The position numbers were made by a program, and so were the translations under genes. Shown piece by piece: positions 8,946-16,816 of a stretch of DNA of 24,704 nucleotides. Numbering within the stretch: position 1 is the first letter of the stretch; each line of letters opens with the position of its first letter. The DNA lies in the IMG/VR virus record IMGVR_UViG_3300022200_001615, positions 1-24,704 of that record. One strand, 5' to 3'. The DNA comes from a virus. The notes under the pieces were generated by a model. It searched no databases. It saw only the letters and a list, made by a program, of their open reading frames with translations, and had not been told where the DNA came from.

Positions 8946-9172
8946 TAATATTCTAAATCATATTCGACAGATATAGCCATGTTAGAATTAAACTTCTTCC
9001 ATGGCAATACCTCATCGTTTTTCTTTATATAAATATTATAAGAACTATCAGATTCATCAAGCATTATACAATGTATTTCATGTCCTCCATAAACTTGCTG
9101 ACCTATAGAATAATGCATCGCATCATTTTTATAATCAGCGCCAATACTGATTTTTCTTATATTAGAATCCAT
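8945..9172 (-). CDS. Unrecognised small protein (75 aa)
   Basis: A 75-residue ORF with mixed beta-like composition: KISIGADYKN near the start, GQQVYGGHEIHCIM in the middle and WKKFNSNMAISVEYDLEY at the end. It has no signal peptide or membrane span. It is linked on both sides by TAATG overlaps (at 9172 with the upstream gene and at 8945 with the downstream one), which strongly supports it as a real translated gene. I vaguely recall similar short proteins in the pre-terminase block of marine Bacteroidota phages but know no function. Confidence 0.7.
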   Translation of the reverse strand: MDSNIRKISIGADYKNDAMHYSIGQQVYGGHEIHCIMLDESDSSYNIYIKKNDEVLPWKKFNSNMAISVEYDLEY

Positions 9173-9432
9173 TAGTCTACTTTTTTAAGAGTTTCTTCTG
9201 GAATCTCTTCATAAGTACCATCAGCTAAGTTAATACTTACTTTACCATATTCTTTTTCTAACTCAACTTTTAACTCGTCCATTGCTTTTCTAATTGCTGG
9301 AACTTGAGTTAATAAATCTTGTTTTTGTGCTTCAATAGCGCCAACTTGATTTATAACTTGAGCCATTTGGTTTTGGTTTTCTTGAATCTTTTTTAAATCT
9401 TCTTCTTTAACTTTTTTAATTTCTTCACTCAT
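9172..9432 (-). CDS. Small coiled-coil protein (86 aa)
   Basis: An 86-residue protein dominated by a Glu/Lys/Gln-rich helix from about residue 5 to 62 with heptad-like spacing (VINQVGAIEAQKQDLLTQV), followed by a short strand-like end KVSINLADGTYEEIP. It has no membrane segment, so it is not a spanin by itself. It follows the holin-like gene after a 65-base gap with an AT-rich leader (ATTAAATAAAAATTAAATT-ATG) and overlaps the next gene as TAATG. The function is unknown. Chaperone-like or structural adaptor roles are possible but unsupported. Confidence 0.72.
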   Translation of the reverse strand: MSEEIKKVKEEDLKKIQENQNQMAQVINQVGAIEAQKQDLLTQVPAIRKAMDELKVELEKEYGKVSINLADGTYEEIPEETLKKVD

Positions 9433-9497
9433 AATTTAATTTTTATTTAATTTTAATAATTGTTTACTTAATTATAGTCACTTATTTTATTAGTATT

Positions 9498-9956
9498 TTA
9501 CTTTTTAAATATACTAGTTGCTTTTTCTGTCGTGCGTCCTCCGAAATAGGCTAATACAACGGCCATCATAACATTCTCAAAAGTAGAGTTCCAATTATCA
9601 TGTATTGTAAAAGGTATACTTTCTACGCTATCTAATATTCCAGCAAATGAAAATATAACAATACACCATATTAAAACTAATGGTCTTACGTTTTTAGACA
9701 TCCAAGAATCAGACATTGAGTCTGCTTTCCATCTTGAAGTAATGGCCTCTATTTCTTTATTCTGTTGATCAAATATTAATTGTTGAAGTTTAATTTTATC
9801 TTCAACTGGCGCAGGAGATTTTGTAATTTCAGCTATAGCTTCTTGAGGAGATGTTACTCCTTTTAATACATTAGCTAAAGTTGGGTTTACAACTGACGCT
9901 GCTCCAAATAATAATTTACCAACTGTTGTGTCTTTAAATTCTTTTTTGTTTTGCAT
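9498..9956 (-). CDS. Holin-like small membrane protein
   Basis: I place the start at the internal Met at 9956 (MQNKKEFKDTT), giving 152 residues. An upstream in-frame ATG at 9989 would add 11 residues and deepen the overlap with the preceding gene to 56 bases. The sequence has a moderately hydrophobic N-terminal helix (VGKLLFGAASVVNPTLANVL), a charged amphipathic middle (KIKLQQLIFDQQNKEIEAI), a clear membrane helix (VLIWCIVIFSFAGIL) and a second one near the C-terminus (NVMMAVVLAYFGG). This layout resembles the three-helix holin family first described for gene-transfer agents. A holin would form inner-membrane holes at lysis. The HExxH peptidase directly upstream makes a lysis pair plausible. 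Confidence 0.68.
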   Translation of the reverse strand: MQNKKEFKDTTVGKLLFGAASVVNPTLANVLKGVTSPQEAIAEITKSPAPVEDKIKLQQLIFDQQNKEIEAITSRWKADSMSDSWMSKNVRPLVLIWCIVIFSFAGILDSVESIPFTIHDNWNSTFENVMMAVVLAYFGGRTTEKATSIFKK

Positions 9957-10251
9957 AAGCTTCTTTTTCCCAAGGTAAATTTTTATCACCTTCTTTCATT
10001 TTAGATCTTGGATATTTTTTACCACACCAATAAACATATTTATCATCATAAGACAAATCACCGCGTTTTATTTGATCTACATGAACCATCTCATGACTAA
10101 CAGTCTGGGACTCTACGTCAGTAGGTAAATGCCTATTTATAACAATTGCCCCTGTGTTTAAAGTAACACCGTGAACAGCACCATCTTTAAAATCAACTTT
10201 ATATATCGGCGTGTTATCAATATGATATGGTGGGTTTATTTTAAAAGCCAT
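9934..10251 (-). CDS. Small HExxH zinc metallopeptidase-like protein
   Basis: A 105-residue protein with a zinc-protease core: HEMVH at residues 53-57 inside SHEMVHVDQIKRGDL, and downstream acidic residues E95 and E97 in LPWEKEAY as candidates for the third metal ligand (the gluzincin arrangement). It is far shorter than classical gluzincins, so only a minimal catalytic domain is present, and no signal peptide is visible. It starts at a TAATG overlap and its end overlaps the holin-like gene. The role may be peptidoglycan cleavage during lysis or entry, or maturation of virion proteins. The motif is clear; the substrate is inference. Confidence 0.72.
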   Translation of the reverse strand: MAFKINPPYHIDNTPIYKVDFKDGAVHGVTLNTGAIVINRHLPTDVESQTVSHEMVHVDQIKRGDLSYDDKYVYWCGKKYPRSKMKEGDKNLPWEKEAYAKQKRI

Positions 10252-10673
10252 TATCTCTTATAGCTACATCCTTTTTTCTTAGCGCCTTCTCTAATCATAG
10301 CAAAATCATTAGCATCTACATCACCATCGCCATCTCCCATTGCATCAATTTTTTCGCCGCCTTTATTTAATTTTTTAGCTGCAGCTCTATTATCGACTGG
10401 CATATATGTTTCTAGGTTTCTAACTTTTCCATAAACTTTACTTAGTGGATGTATATTACCCGGAAGCATCATAGCAGCTGCTTTATCAGCTTCGCTACTA
10501 TAAGACATTACAGCTTTATTTTTCTCGCCATAACTTTTAGCAGCATGCTTTTTGTCATCATAAGCGTGTAATGATTTGTCAGCTCTGTGCAATTGTTTTT
10601 TTGCATCGTAAATTAATTCTCTGTCGTGAATCATTGTGTATCTTGGGTGATTACCCGTGTATCCATGTCCCAT
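10251..10673 (-). CDS. Unrecognised protein with EF-hand/dockerin-like calcium loop
   Basis: A 140-residue, basic, His-rich protein (N-terminus MGHGYTGNHPRYTMIHDREL). Near the C-terminus, residues 112-124 read MGDGDGDVDANDF, which matches the spacing of a dockerin or EF-hand loop: D114, D116, G117, V119, D120 and D123 fall at loop positions 3, 5, 6, 8, 9 and 12. Position 1 is Met112 instead of Asp. A basic helix follows (AMIREGAKKKG). The A/T-rich leader AATTTAAAACTAAAACA-ATG has no Shine-Dalgarno site, and the stop overlaps the metallopeptidase start as TAATG. A calcium-dependent structural role is possible, but I cannot assign a function. Confidence 0.62.
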   Translation of the reverse strand: MGHGYTGNHPRYTMIHDRELIYDAKKQLHRADKSLHAYDDKKHAAKSYGEKNKAVMSYSSEADKAAAMMLPGNIHPLSKVYGKVRNLETYMPVDNRAAAKKLNKGGEKIDAMGDGDGDVDANDFAMIREGAKKKGCSYKR

Positions 10674-10700
10674 TGTTTTAGTTTTAAATTATTATTATTT

Positions 10701-12251
10701 TTATGGTAATGCGGTAGATGTTAAACTACCTCCATTAGCCACTGTTATTCTATATCTTGTTCCATCAGGTGATTTTAATATTATACCTTTAGTATTTAAA
10801 GTAACTTCAACATCACCACTAGCAACTGTAAGTTTTGCGCTAGGACTAGTAGTTCCAATACCTACGTTGCCATTGTCTGCTAAAGTTGCTAGATCTACAC
10901 CGCTATTATTTTTAAAAAAAATACTACCACCAGATGTTGCTGAAGTAACGTTATTTACAATACAAGCATTACCTACAAAACTTGTAGTAGTACGTATAAG
11001 ACCTACAACATCTAAAGGCACACCAGGACTAGTAGTTCCTATTCCAACCTCACCGGTTTGCTTAACATTTACTAAAGAAGTACCATTATCTGAAATTCTA
11101 AAGTTTCTACCACTATAACTACCAAAGGTGTTTAAATCTATATATAAAGAACCGCCTGATTTTAAAGAAGAAATTGTGCTATTATTTATAAGAATATCAC
11201 CAGAATTAACTTGAAGTTTTTCTGTAGGATTATTAGTTCCAATACCTACGTTGCCACCATTGAAATATGTAGTTCCCCCAGATGCAATTTGTACGCCTTT
11301 TGTAGTGCCATCAGAACTATACATATCTAAAATTGATGCATTTCCTGTACCACCTATATAAAAATCAAATCTTTTTTCACCATTAGATGCTTTAAACCTT
11401 ACATTTCTGTCTATATCATTATTACCTGTACTACCACCTCTGACGTCTAACATAGCTGTCGGCGAAGTAGTGCCTATTCCAATAGCGCCTCCGTTGAAAT
11501 GTGAATTACCATAAGTTCTAATGTTTACCATTTCTACACCACCGCTTCTTCCTACTACGAAACCACCGCTGCTAGATGCACCTATTTCATAATAATTATC
11601 AGCGTCATAACTTGCTCTAACTCTACCAACAACGTCTAGCTTTTGTGCAGGACTAGAAGTTCCAATACCAACTTTACCCGCGCTAGAAGATGTTAATAAT
11701 ACATTAGCTCCGGTAGTACCTAATTGCGATATACCACTAGAAATAAAACTCCCTTCTACATGTAGTTTAGCAGATGGACTAGCAGTTCCAATACCTACAT
11801 TTTCAGATGAAGTTACTGAAAGTACATTAGATCCATTACTTCTAATTTGTAATTTTGATGAGTTGCTTGCTGCAATTCTCCATCTATCTCCAGGTGCGTC
11901 ATTATCTGCGTGTAATTCTAAAATTGCTTCCTGTGATGTATCTCCTAAAATTTTGATATAAGTTGAAGCACTAGAACCTACACCGCTAACTACAAGGTTT
12001 CTAGTAGGACTAGTAGTACCAATACCTAATCTTTTATTAGTATTGTCCCAATAAAAATCATTATCTCCAGTTACTGTAGAAGCAGCACTAAAAAAAGTTA
12101 CTTGACCTGCAGCTCCAGAACCAGTTGGATAATCTGCTAATAAATTTGTAGGTGATATTTGTACGTTGTCTGGGCCAGAATAACCTACTAAAAAATCTAC
12201 ATCTGCTTTCGCGGTTTCTATTGTAAATTGTGAAAACTTTATATTTGCCAT
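10701..12251 (-). CDS. Fibre-like protein with repeated GIGTxxP motifs
   Basis: This 516-residue protein shares its N-terminus with the next upstream fibre (MANIKFSQFT, then DFLVGYSGPDNVQISPTNLL, about residues 1-38), probably a virion-docking module. The body carries seven copies of a motif like VGIGTTSPSAKLxV, separated by beta-rich, Ser/Thr/Gly-rich spacers, typical of trimeric phage fibres and surface adhesins. The C-terminus (RYRITVANGGSLTSTALP) is short, with no S74 chaperone. It probably binds host surface structures or decorates the tail. It starts at a TAATG overlap with the upstream fibre gene. Tail attachment is inferred from composition and the shared N-terminus. Confidence 0.78.
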   Translation of the reverse strand: MANIKFSQFTIETAKADVDFLVGYSGPDNVQISPTNLLADYPTGSGAAGQVTFFSAASTVTGDNDFYWDNTNKRLGIGTTSPTRNLVVSGVGSSASTYIKILGDTSQEAILELHADNDAPGDRWRIAASNSSKLQIRSNGSNVLSVTSSENVGIGTASPSAKLHVEGSFISSGISQLGTTGANVLLTSSSAGKVGIGTSSPAQKLDVVGRVRASYDADNYYEIGASSSGGFVVGRSGGVEMVNIRTYGNSHFNGGAIGIGTTSPTAMLDVRGGSTGNNDIDRNVRFKASNGEKRFDFYIGGTGNASILDMYSSDGTTKGVQIASGGTTYFNGGNVGIGTNNPTEKLQVNSGDILINNSTISSLKSGGSLYIDLNTFGSYSGRNFRISDNGTSLVNVKQTGEVGIGTTSPGVPLDVVGLIRTTTSFVGNACIVNNVTSATSGGSIFFKNNSGVDLATLADNGNVGIGTTSPSAKLTVASGDVEVTLNTKGIILKSPDGTRYRITVANGGSLTSTALP

Positions 12252-14383
12252 TAGTGTACTATTTTTAATAAATCTCCTGTTCTATATAGTTGTCCCGTTG
12301 TCAATCCAGCTGCAATAGCCGCTGTATTGTCTGCATATTCTGAAACTCCTTGTACTTTTAAATTACCTGCAAAAGTTACATTATCATCATTTCTATTAAT
12401 AGTCATTACTGTTGCACCAGTAGTATTATTATTATGTCTTCTTATAAGTAAATTGTTACTTCCATCTCCATCAGTAGTAAATGAAAAACCATAATTCATA
12501 TCACTACCACTTGTATTTTCTACTAATTCTAAAATACTTTTTTGATTACCTATATTACTAGCAACTTTACCTACACTTAATCTATGAGTTGAGCCTGCTA
12601 CTGTACCGCTTACAACATTAACACCGCTACTTGTAGTTTCAAGTTTTTTATTACCAGCGTGGTATAAAGAAACAGAACTACCTGTTAAAGCTTGTAAATA
12701 AGTTTGACTTCCGTCTCCTCTTTTTAATAATAAATTATCTCCTTGTATATTTAAATTACCGGTGCCAGTATCTGTAATATAACTATTACTACCATCGTGA
12801 TATATTTGTAAATCACCAAGATCAGTTCCAAAACTTAAAGTACTATTATCAGGAAATTTAGTAAATAATCTACCACCTCCTTGACCTGCTTTACTGCCAT
12901 CTAAAAAGAAATATGTAGCTATTCCACCACTACCATCATCCGATTGGAAAATAATGTCTGAATCATCTGCAGAATTAAGTATTGTTAAATTTCCTGTAAT
13001 ATTTTGCAATACAGTATTTGTTCCAGAATGATATGCTTTAAAATCAGAGCCACTACCAAGCCTAAATTCTACATTATCTAGGTATCTTGTATTTTTGCTA
13101 AAGACTGTTGTTGTTGAACTACCATCTAAATAAAAATATGTAGTTAATCCACCTGATCCATCATCACATCTAAATAAAATATCATCACCATCTGAATTAT
13201 TTTGTATTTGTAAATCTCCTGTAAAGTTTTGTATAAAACCACCAGTACCAGTGTGTATTAATCTTAAATCATCACTATCTCCAAGGTTTAATTGTACATT
13301 ATCTGCAATACTAATATTTTTTAAAAAATCAACCCTTGTAGAACTTCCATCTAATTGAAAATATGTAGTTGTATTTCCTGAGCCATCATCTGATTCAAAA
13401 GTAATATCAGAATTATCAGAAAAGTTTCTTATTCTTAAATTACCAGTAAGGTTAAGTATCTGACTTTGAACGCCGTCGTGAAATAGTTGCATATCATTTC
13501 CGTTTCCAAATAGCGCTAGAACATTATCTCCTAATCCTACATTTTTAGAAAAAATATTTCTTTGGTTAGAACCATCTAAAAAGAAATATGTTTCTACTCC
13601 ACCACTACCATCATCGGATTGGAATATTATATCTTTATCATCAGCAGTATTTGATATTATAAAATCATTATTAAAATTTTCAATATAAGAGTTTGAACCA
13701 TTAGAATATATGTTTAAATCATTAGCGTCACCAAACTTAGCTATTATATTATCACTATGTCTTGTAGCTTTAGAAAATCTATTTTCAACAATGCTTCCAT
13801 CTAAATAGAAATATGTAGTTGTTCCACCAGAACCATTATCAGATTGAAATAATATATCTTTATTGTCAGCAGTATTAATTAATGCTAAATTACCAGTATC
13901 ACTCTCAATAACAGAATTTACAGCATTGTGATATATTTTTAAATCATCATTATTACCTAATAAAATTTTTACATTATCAGTTAGCCATTGATTTTTTGAA
14001 AATAATACTCTACTACTGCCACCATCTAACTTAAAATATTCAGTAACACCACCAGAACCATCATCTGATTGAAATATAATATCTTTATCATCAGCATAGT
14101 TAGTGATAAGCATATCTCCTGTGAAAGTAGACATAAGTAAGTTGCTACCATTAAATAATATTTCTGCATTACTGCTACTTCCAAACTGAGCTCTTACACC
14201 GCTGTTATATTTTATATTACCAGTCATTGTACCACCAGTAAGTGGTAAATAACCTGCTAGTGTTGCTGACAATAAATTAGCTGGAGATATTTGAATATTA
14301 TTAGCTCCCTTGTAACCTACTACAAAGTCTATATCTGATTCTGTGTTACCGACTGTAAATTGTGAGAATTTTATATTTGCCAT
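12251..14383 (-). CDS. Repeat-rich fibre-like protein (75-residue tandem repeats)
   Basis: A 710-residue protein. Residues 1-38 form the same N-terminal module as the downstream fibre (MANIKFSQFT, VVGYKGANNIQISPANLL). Residues 101-475 are five tandem repeats of exactly 75 residues, each opening like DIIFQSDDGSGGVTTYF and closing near TGNLxIxN. A sixth, longer and degenerate copy spans about 476-554, and a half-copy precedes the array at about 60-100. The C-terminus ends in a compact module (VQGVSEYADNTAAIAAGLTT, about 681-700). It is probably a long trimeric fibre whose length is set by repeat number. The repeats share motifs but differ throughout, so they are old rather than a recent slip. 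Confidence 0.82.
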   Translation of the reverse strand: MANIKFSQFTVGNTESDIDFVVGYKGANNIQISPANLLSATLAGYLPLTGGTMTGNIKYNSGVRAQFGSSSNAEILFNGSNLLMSTFTGDMLITNYADDKDIIFQSDDGSGGVTEYFKLDGGSSRVLFSKNQWLTDNVKILLGNNDDLKIYHNAVNSVIESDTGNLALINTADNKDILFQSDNGSGGTTTYFYLDGSIVENRFSKATRHSDNIIAKFGDANDLNIYSNGSNSYIENFNNDFIISNTADDKDIIFQSDDGSGGVETYFFLDGSNQRNIFSKNVGLGDNVLALFGNGNDMQLFHDGVQSQILNLTGNLRIRNFSDNSDITFESDDGSGNTTTYFQLDGSSTRVDFLKNISIADNVQLNLGDSDDLRLIHTGTGGFIQNFTGDLQIQNNSDGDDILFRCDDGSGGLTTYFYLDGSSTTTVFSKNTRYLDNVEFRLGSGSDFKAYHSGTNTVLQNITGNLTILNSADDSDIIFQSDDGSGGIATYFFLDGSKAGQGGGRLFTKFPDNSTLSFGTDLGDLQIYHDGSNSYITDTGTGNLNIQGDNLLLKRGDGSQTYLQALTGSSVSLYHAGNKKLETTSSGVNVVSGTVAGSTHRLSVGKVASNIGNQKSILELVENTSGSDMNYGFSFTTDGDGSNNLLIRRHNNNTTGATVMTINRNDDNVTFAGNLKVQGVSEYADNTAAIAAGLTTGQLYRTGDLLKIVH
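12959..14083 (-). repeat. Five tandem 225-bp coding repeats
   Basis: Five in-frame units of 225 bp (75 residues each), at residues 101-175, 176-250, 251-325, 326-400 and 401-475 of the fibre protein. Conserved positions include SDDGSGG, YFxLDGS, FSKN, DNV and NDLxIYH. A sixth unit with an insertion continues to about 12722. Lengths of the first five are identical despite high divergence. Confidence 0.9.
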
Positions 14384-14386
14384 TTG

Positions 14387-14551
14387 TTATGGATTTTTTA
14401 TCATAAACTTTAGTGAAGGTGTTGTAGTTTCAGCAATAAAAAAGTCTACACCGTTTTCAGCTATAATAAAGTCTACACTTGGTGAACTACCTGAGCCTGG
14501 ATCTACTGGTAAACCTAATATGGCATTTGAAGTACCTAATATTGATGACAT
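14387..14551 (-). CDS. Small unrecognised protein (54 aa)
   Basis: A 54-residue ORF fills the gap between the 160-residue protein gene and the repeat-rich fibre gene. It begins MSSILGTSNAILGLPVDP and contains a short internal repeat, VDFIIAENG followed by VDFFIAETT, which suggests two beta strands. The stop lies 3 bases before the fibre start, and 6 bases separate its own start from the preceding stop, so it fits the packed operon exactly. It has no signal peptide and no known motif. A small virion or fibre accessory protein is possible. Confidence 0.62.
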   Translation of the reverse strand: MSSILGTSNAILGLPVDPGSGSSPSVDFIIAENGVDFFIAETTTPSLKFMIKNP

Positions 14552-14557
14552 GCTGTA

Positions 14558-15040
14558 TTATAATAAAGCGATTATATCTGAAGCTGTTGTTCCTGCTGCA
14601 TTTACTCTACTTACATTAATTGGAATAAAAGAAGCATTACCTACGTTTTTTAATACCACTGGTTTTCCTGCAGAAGTTTCAATAGAAACATCACCAGCTG
14701 CACCTACGTATAATAAAAAAGAATTAGGTTTAGGATTACCTTGATAAATTTCATAAGACTTAGGAGTTGCCGTGAATATATTAGCACTTAGTTTTAATAC
14801 AGTTGCACTAATTCTACTTGTTACAGTAGCAATAGTTCCATCAGTTACGTTGTATACTACGTCTCCTTGAGACACGCCTAGTTCTACAAAGTCTTTAGTA
14901 CCGTCTATTAATTCATCAGCTGAAACAGCCGTGTTATTGCTTGAAACCACTATATATGGCTGTGGAATATTTATAGTGTCGCTAGGTATTACGTCTATTG
15001 CATAACTAGCTTGATTTGATGTAAAGTTTGACATTGACAT
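14558..15040 (-). CDS. Putative virion structural protein (160 aa)
   Basis: A 160-residue beta-rich, Ser/Thr/Val-rich protein without Cys or membrane segments. It includes KDFVELGVSQGDVVYNVTDG in the middle and ends ASFIPINVSRVNAAGTTASD then IIALL. The composition and its place beside fibre genes suggest a virion surface or decoration protein. I recall similar endings (RVNxxGTTAxxIIAL) in small structural proteins of related phages, but cannot name a family. The leader is A-rich (TTAATAAAAAAAACTTAA-ATG) without a Shine-Dalgarno site. The second Met (MSMS) is an alternative start. Confidence 0.68.
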   Translation of the reverse strand: MSMSNFTSNQASYAIDVIPSDTINIPQPYIVVSSNNTAVSADELIDGTKDFVELGVSQGDVVYNVTDGTIATVTSRISATVLKLSANIFTATPKSYEIYQGNPKPNSFLLYVGAAGDVSIETSAGKPVVLKNVGNASFIPINVSRVNAAGTTASDIIALL

Positions 15041-15054
15041 TTAAGTTTTTTTTA

Positions 15055-15228
15055 TTAACCTCTTTTCGCTACTTCTGTAATTGGTTGACAACAAGCACCC
15101 ATTGCAGGAGAAGCTAATTTTAGTTTCATACTATTTCTACTATTACCTTTACCCATTGGCATTCCTGATGGATCTAATGGTCCTTCCCATATCCACTGTT
15201 GTCCTGATTGATTTTTGTTTGTGCTCAT
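15055..15228 (-). CDS. Small unrecognised protein (57 aa)
   Basis: A 57-residue ORF that fills the space between two larger genes, leaving gaps of only 3 and 14 bases. It begins MSTNKNQSGQQWIWEGPLDP, has a Met/Gly/Ser-rich middle (SGMPMGKGNSRNSMKLKL) and ends with a vicinal cysteine pair (MGACCQPITEVAKRG). It has no signal peptide or membrane helix. The coding sense, the fit in the operon and a normal start support it; the function is unknown. Confidence 0.62.
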   Translation of the reverse strand: MSTNKNQSGQQWIWEGPLDPSGMPMGKGNSRNSMKLKLASPAMGACCQPITEVAKRG

Positions 15229-15231
15229 ATT

Positions 15232-15675
15232 TTATAATTTATATGTTGAAGAATATAGACTTTCCATTGGATCACCTACTCTTGATTCTGTTTGATAATC
15301 ATAAGGCATCATTTGCTCTTGTGACATTGTGTTTGTTCCGCCCTTACCACCCATACTACGCTGTGGTATTGTTCTACGTTCTGTTACTATATCGTTACTA
15401 GCGCCTCCTGTAATAGCTCTGTTAATATCCATTGGATTTACAAATGCATTAGATTTTTCAAATCTTCCAGCTGTTCTTAAACTAGAGCCAGCAAAAGTAC
15501 TTGGTTGTTGGCTTTGATTTGTATTTTGAACTTCACCAACTGGCTCTGCATTTATAGGTACAAGTGGTTGTCTTTGTGGTGCTATAAAACTACCTGTTGG
15601 CGGAACTAATGCTGGTGGTAATCCTTGATTACTAGCCGCGTTTGTTGCTGTTGTGTACCAATCTTGATAAGGCAT
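15232..15675 (-). CDS. Unrecognised Pro/Gln-rich protein (147 aa)
   Basis: A 147-residue protein rich in Pro, Gln, Ser and Asn, probably largely unstructured (GLPPALVPPTGSFIAPQRQP at about residues 18-37). The C-terminal part is polar with several Met (GGTNTMSQEQMMPYDYQTES). It starts at a TAATG overlap with the upstream gene, which supports translation. There is no catalytic motif, signal peptide or membrane span. It may be a minor virion protein or assembly factor, judged only by its place among structural genes. Confidence 0.62.
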   Translation of the reverse strand: MPYQDWYTTATNAASNQGLPPALVPPTGSFIAPQRQPLVPINAEPVGEVQNTNQSQQPSTFAGSSLRTAGRFEKSNAFVNPMDINRAITGGASNDIVTERRTIPQRSMGGKGGTNTMSQEQMMPYDYQTESRVGDPMESLYSSTYKL

Positions 15676-16373
15676 TATCTAAAGTTTTTTAACATTTTAC
15701 GAATAGGTTGACCAGCTGTAATTGAATTAGTGTGAGCTATAAAAGGTCTACCTCTTTTTTCAATAGCATTGTAATCAGGAGTTTCAAGTTTTGGATCTGC
15801 TAAAACATTGTTTTTAAAATCTGTTTTTTCTTTTTCTAATTTAGCTTGATTTTCCCTAGCTATTTTAGCTTTTTCTTCTTTTTCTTTTGCTATATTAATA
15901 TCTCTAGTTGTTGATAAATCTTTAAAAAGTTTTGTGTTATCTGTTCTATCTAAAAATTTTTTAAATCTTTTTTTAACTCTACTTTGTGTTTCACCAACAG
16001 AGCCAGCATCTATATTATCCATAAAGTTTGTAGCTCCTAAATCAGCTTGTGCTCCAAATTTTCTTATATTTTTTTTAGCAGCTCTTGCTTGTCTTCTTAA
16101 ATTTTTTTTGTCAAGCTTAGCTTTTAATCTAACGTATGCTGGATTAGAAGTTCCTCCTTGCTCTTCTAAAGCTTTTACTTTTGCTTCTAAACTAGATAAA
16201 CCAGTTCTAGACCTAGCGTTTTCCCTACCTTTTAAAATAAGATCATCACCTGTTAAAGTAGTCATATCATTAACTGGAGTGTCACCGTCAGCATTACTAT
16301 CTATTGAGACAGGTTCGCTAACATATTTATTGCTTGATTTTGGAAAATCATATCTTATACTTCCTTCAGCCAT
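15675..16373 (-). CDS. Unrecognised basic coiled-coil protein (232 aa)
   Basis: A 232-residue highly charged protein. Residues about 60-110 and 160-190 are likely helical or coiled coil (LSSLEAKVKALEEQ; IAKEKEEKAKIARENQAKLE), with a strongly basic stretch KKNLRRQARAAKKNIRKFG at about 88-106. The C-terminus is basic (GQPIRKMLKNFR). Net basic charge suggests contact with DNA or with an acidic partner such as the capsid interior. It overlaps the upstream gene by 19 bases and the downstream one as TAATG. The function is not assignable; an internal head protein is a guess. Confidence 0.65.
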   Translation of the reverse strand: MAEGSIRYDFPKSSNKYVSEPVSIDSNADGDTPVNDMTTLTGDDLILKGRENARSRTGLSSLEAKVKALEEQGGTSNPAYVRLKAKLDKKNLRRQARAAKKNIRKFGAQADLGATNFMDNIDAGSVGETQSRVKKRFKKFLDRTDNTKLFKDLSTTRDINIAKEKEEKAKIARENQAKLEKEKTDFKNNVLADPKLETPDYNAIEKRGRPFIAHTNSITAGQPIRKMLKNFR

Positions 16374-16816
16374 CTTGATTTATCTTTGTTTACGTTATTA
16401 ATTGAAGTTTGTAGCACTTTGTTTATATAACTATCACCCTTCATTATTTTATTTCTTCTCACGCTGGTTGGTATATCTTCCTCACCTAACATGATACGGT
16501 ACATTCTACTTATAAGTTGTTGGCCTTTAAATGAAACTTTATATATATTATATTTTTGAGTTGTTCTATTTCTATGTCGCCATACAACAATCCAATCATT
16601 CTGTTTTAACTTAGCCCATCTTCTATTATTCCAACTATAAGAGTACGTACCTATTTCAAAATCATGTTTTGTAAATAAACCTATACAGTCTAGATATATT
16701 AATAACTCTAATTCTGCATCAGTTAAGCCGTTGTTTTTACAAGCCCATTTGCGTATTATACGGTAATGTTTTAACAAGGACAAGTCTTTAATTTGCCTTG
16801 CATCTAGCTTTTTCAT
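16355..16816 (-). CDS. Winged-helix-like DNA-binding protein (putative)
   Basis: A 153-residue basic protein. Residues about 31-58 (LTDAELELLIYLDCIGLFTK) could be the helix-turn-helix, followed by a Trp/Arg-rich stretch with strand-like segments (WNNRRWAKLKQNDWIVVWRH, about 66-85, then KYNIYKVSFKGQQLI) that resembles the wing and last helix of MarR/PadR-type regulators. The C-terminal 40 residues are basic and polar. Its start overlaps the groES stop as ATGA. It could regulate late transcription, or be a virion protein using the fold for assembly. Fold assignment is by eye, so I hold it loosely. Confidence 0.55.
   Translation of the reverse strand: MKKLDARQIKDLSLLKHYRIIRKWACKNNGLTDAELELLIYLDCIGLFTKHDFEIGTYSYSWNNRRWAKLKQNDWIVVWRHRNRTTQKYNIYKVSFKGQQLISRMYRIMLGEEDIPTSVRRNKIMKGDSYINKVLQTSINNVNKDKSRWLKEV

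Noticed and set aside
10657-11118. Plus-strand ORF of 153 residues opposite the fibre gene
   Set aside because: It is the reverse reading of repeated fibre motifs (for example repeated VVPIPT), not an independent protein.
15934-16401. Plus-strand ORF of 155 residues opposite the coiled-coil protein gene
   Set aside because: It is a mirror of Lys/Ala/Glu-rich codons giving Leu/Phe/Ser-rich sequence; it has no operon partner and opposes well-linked genes.
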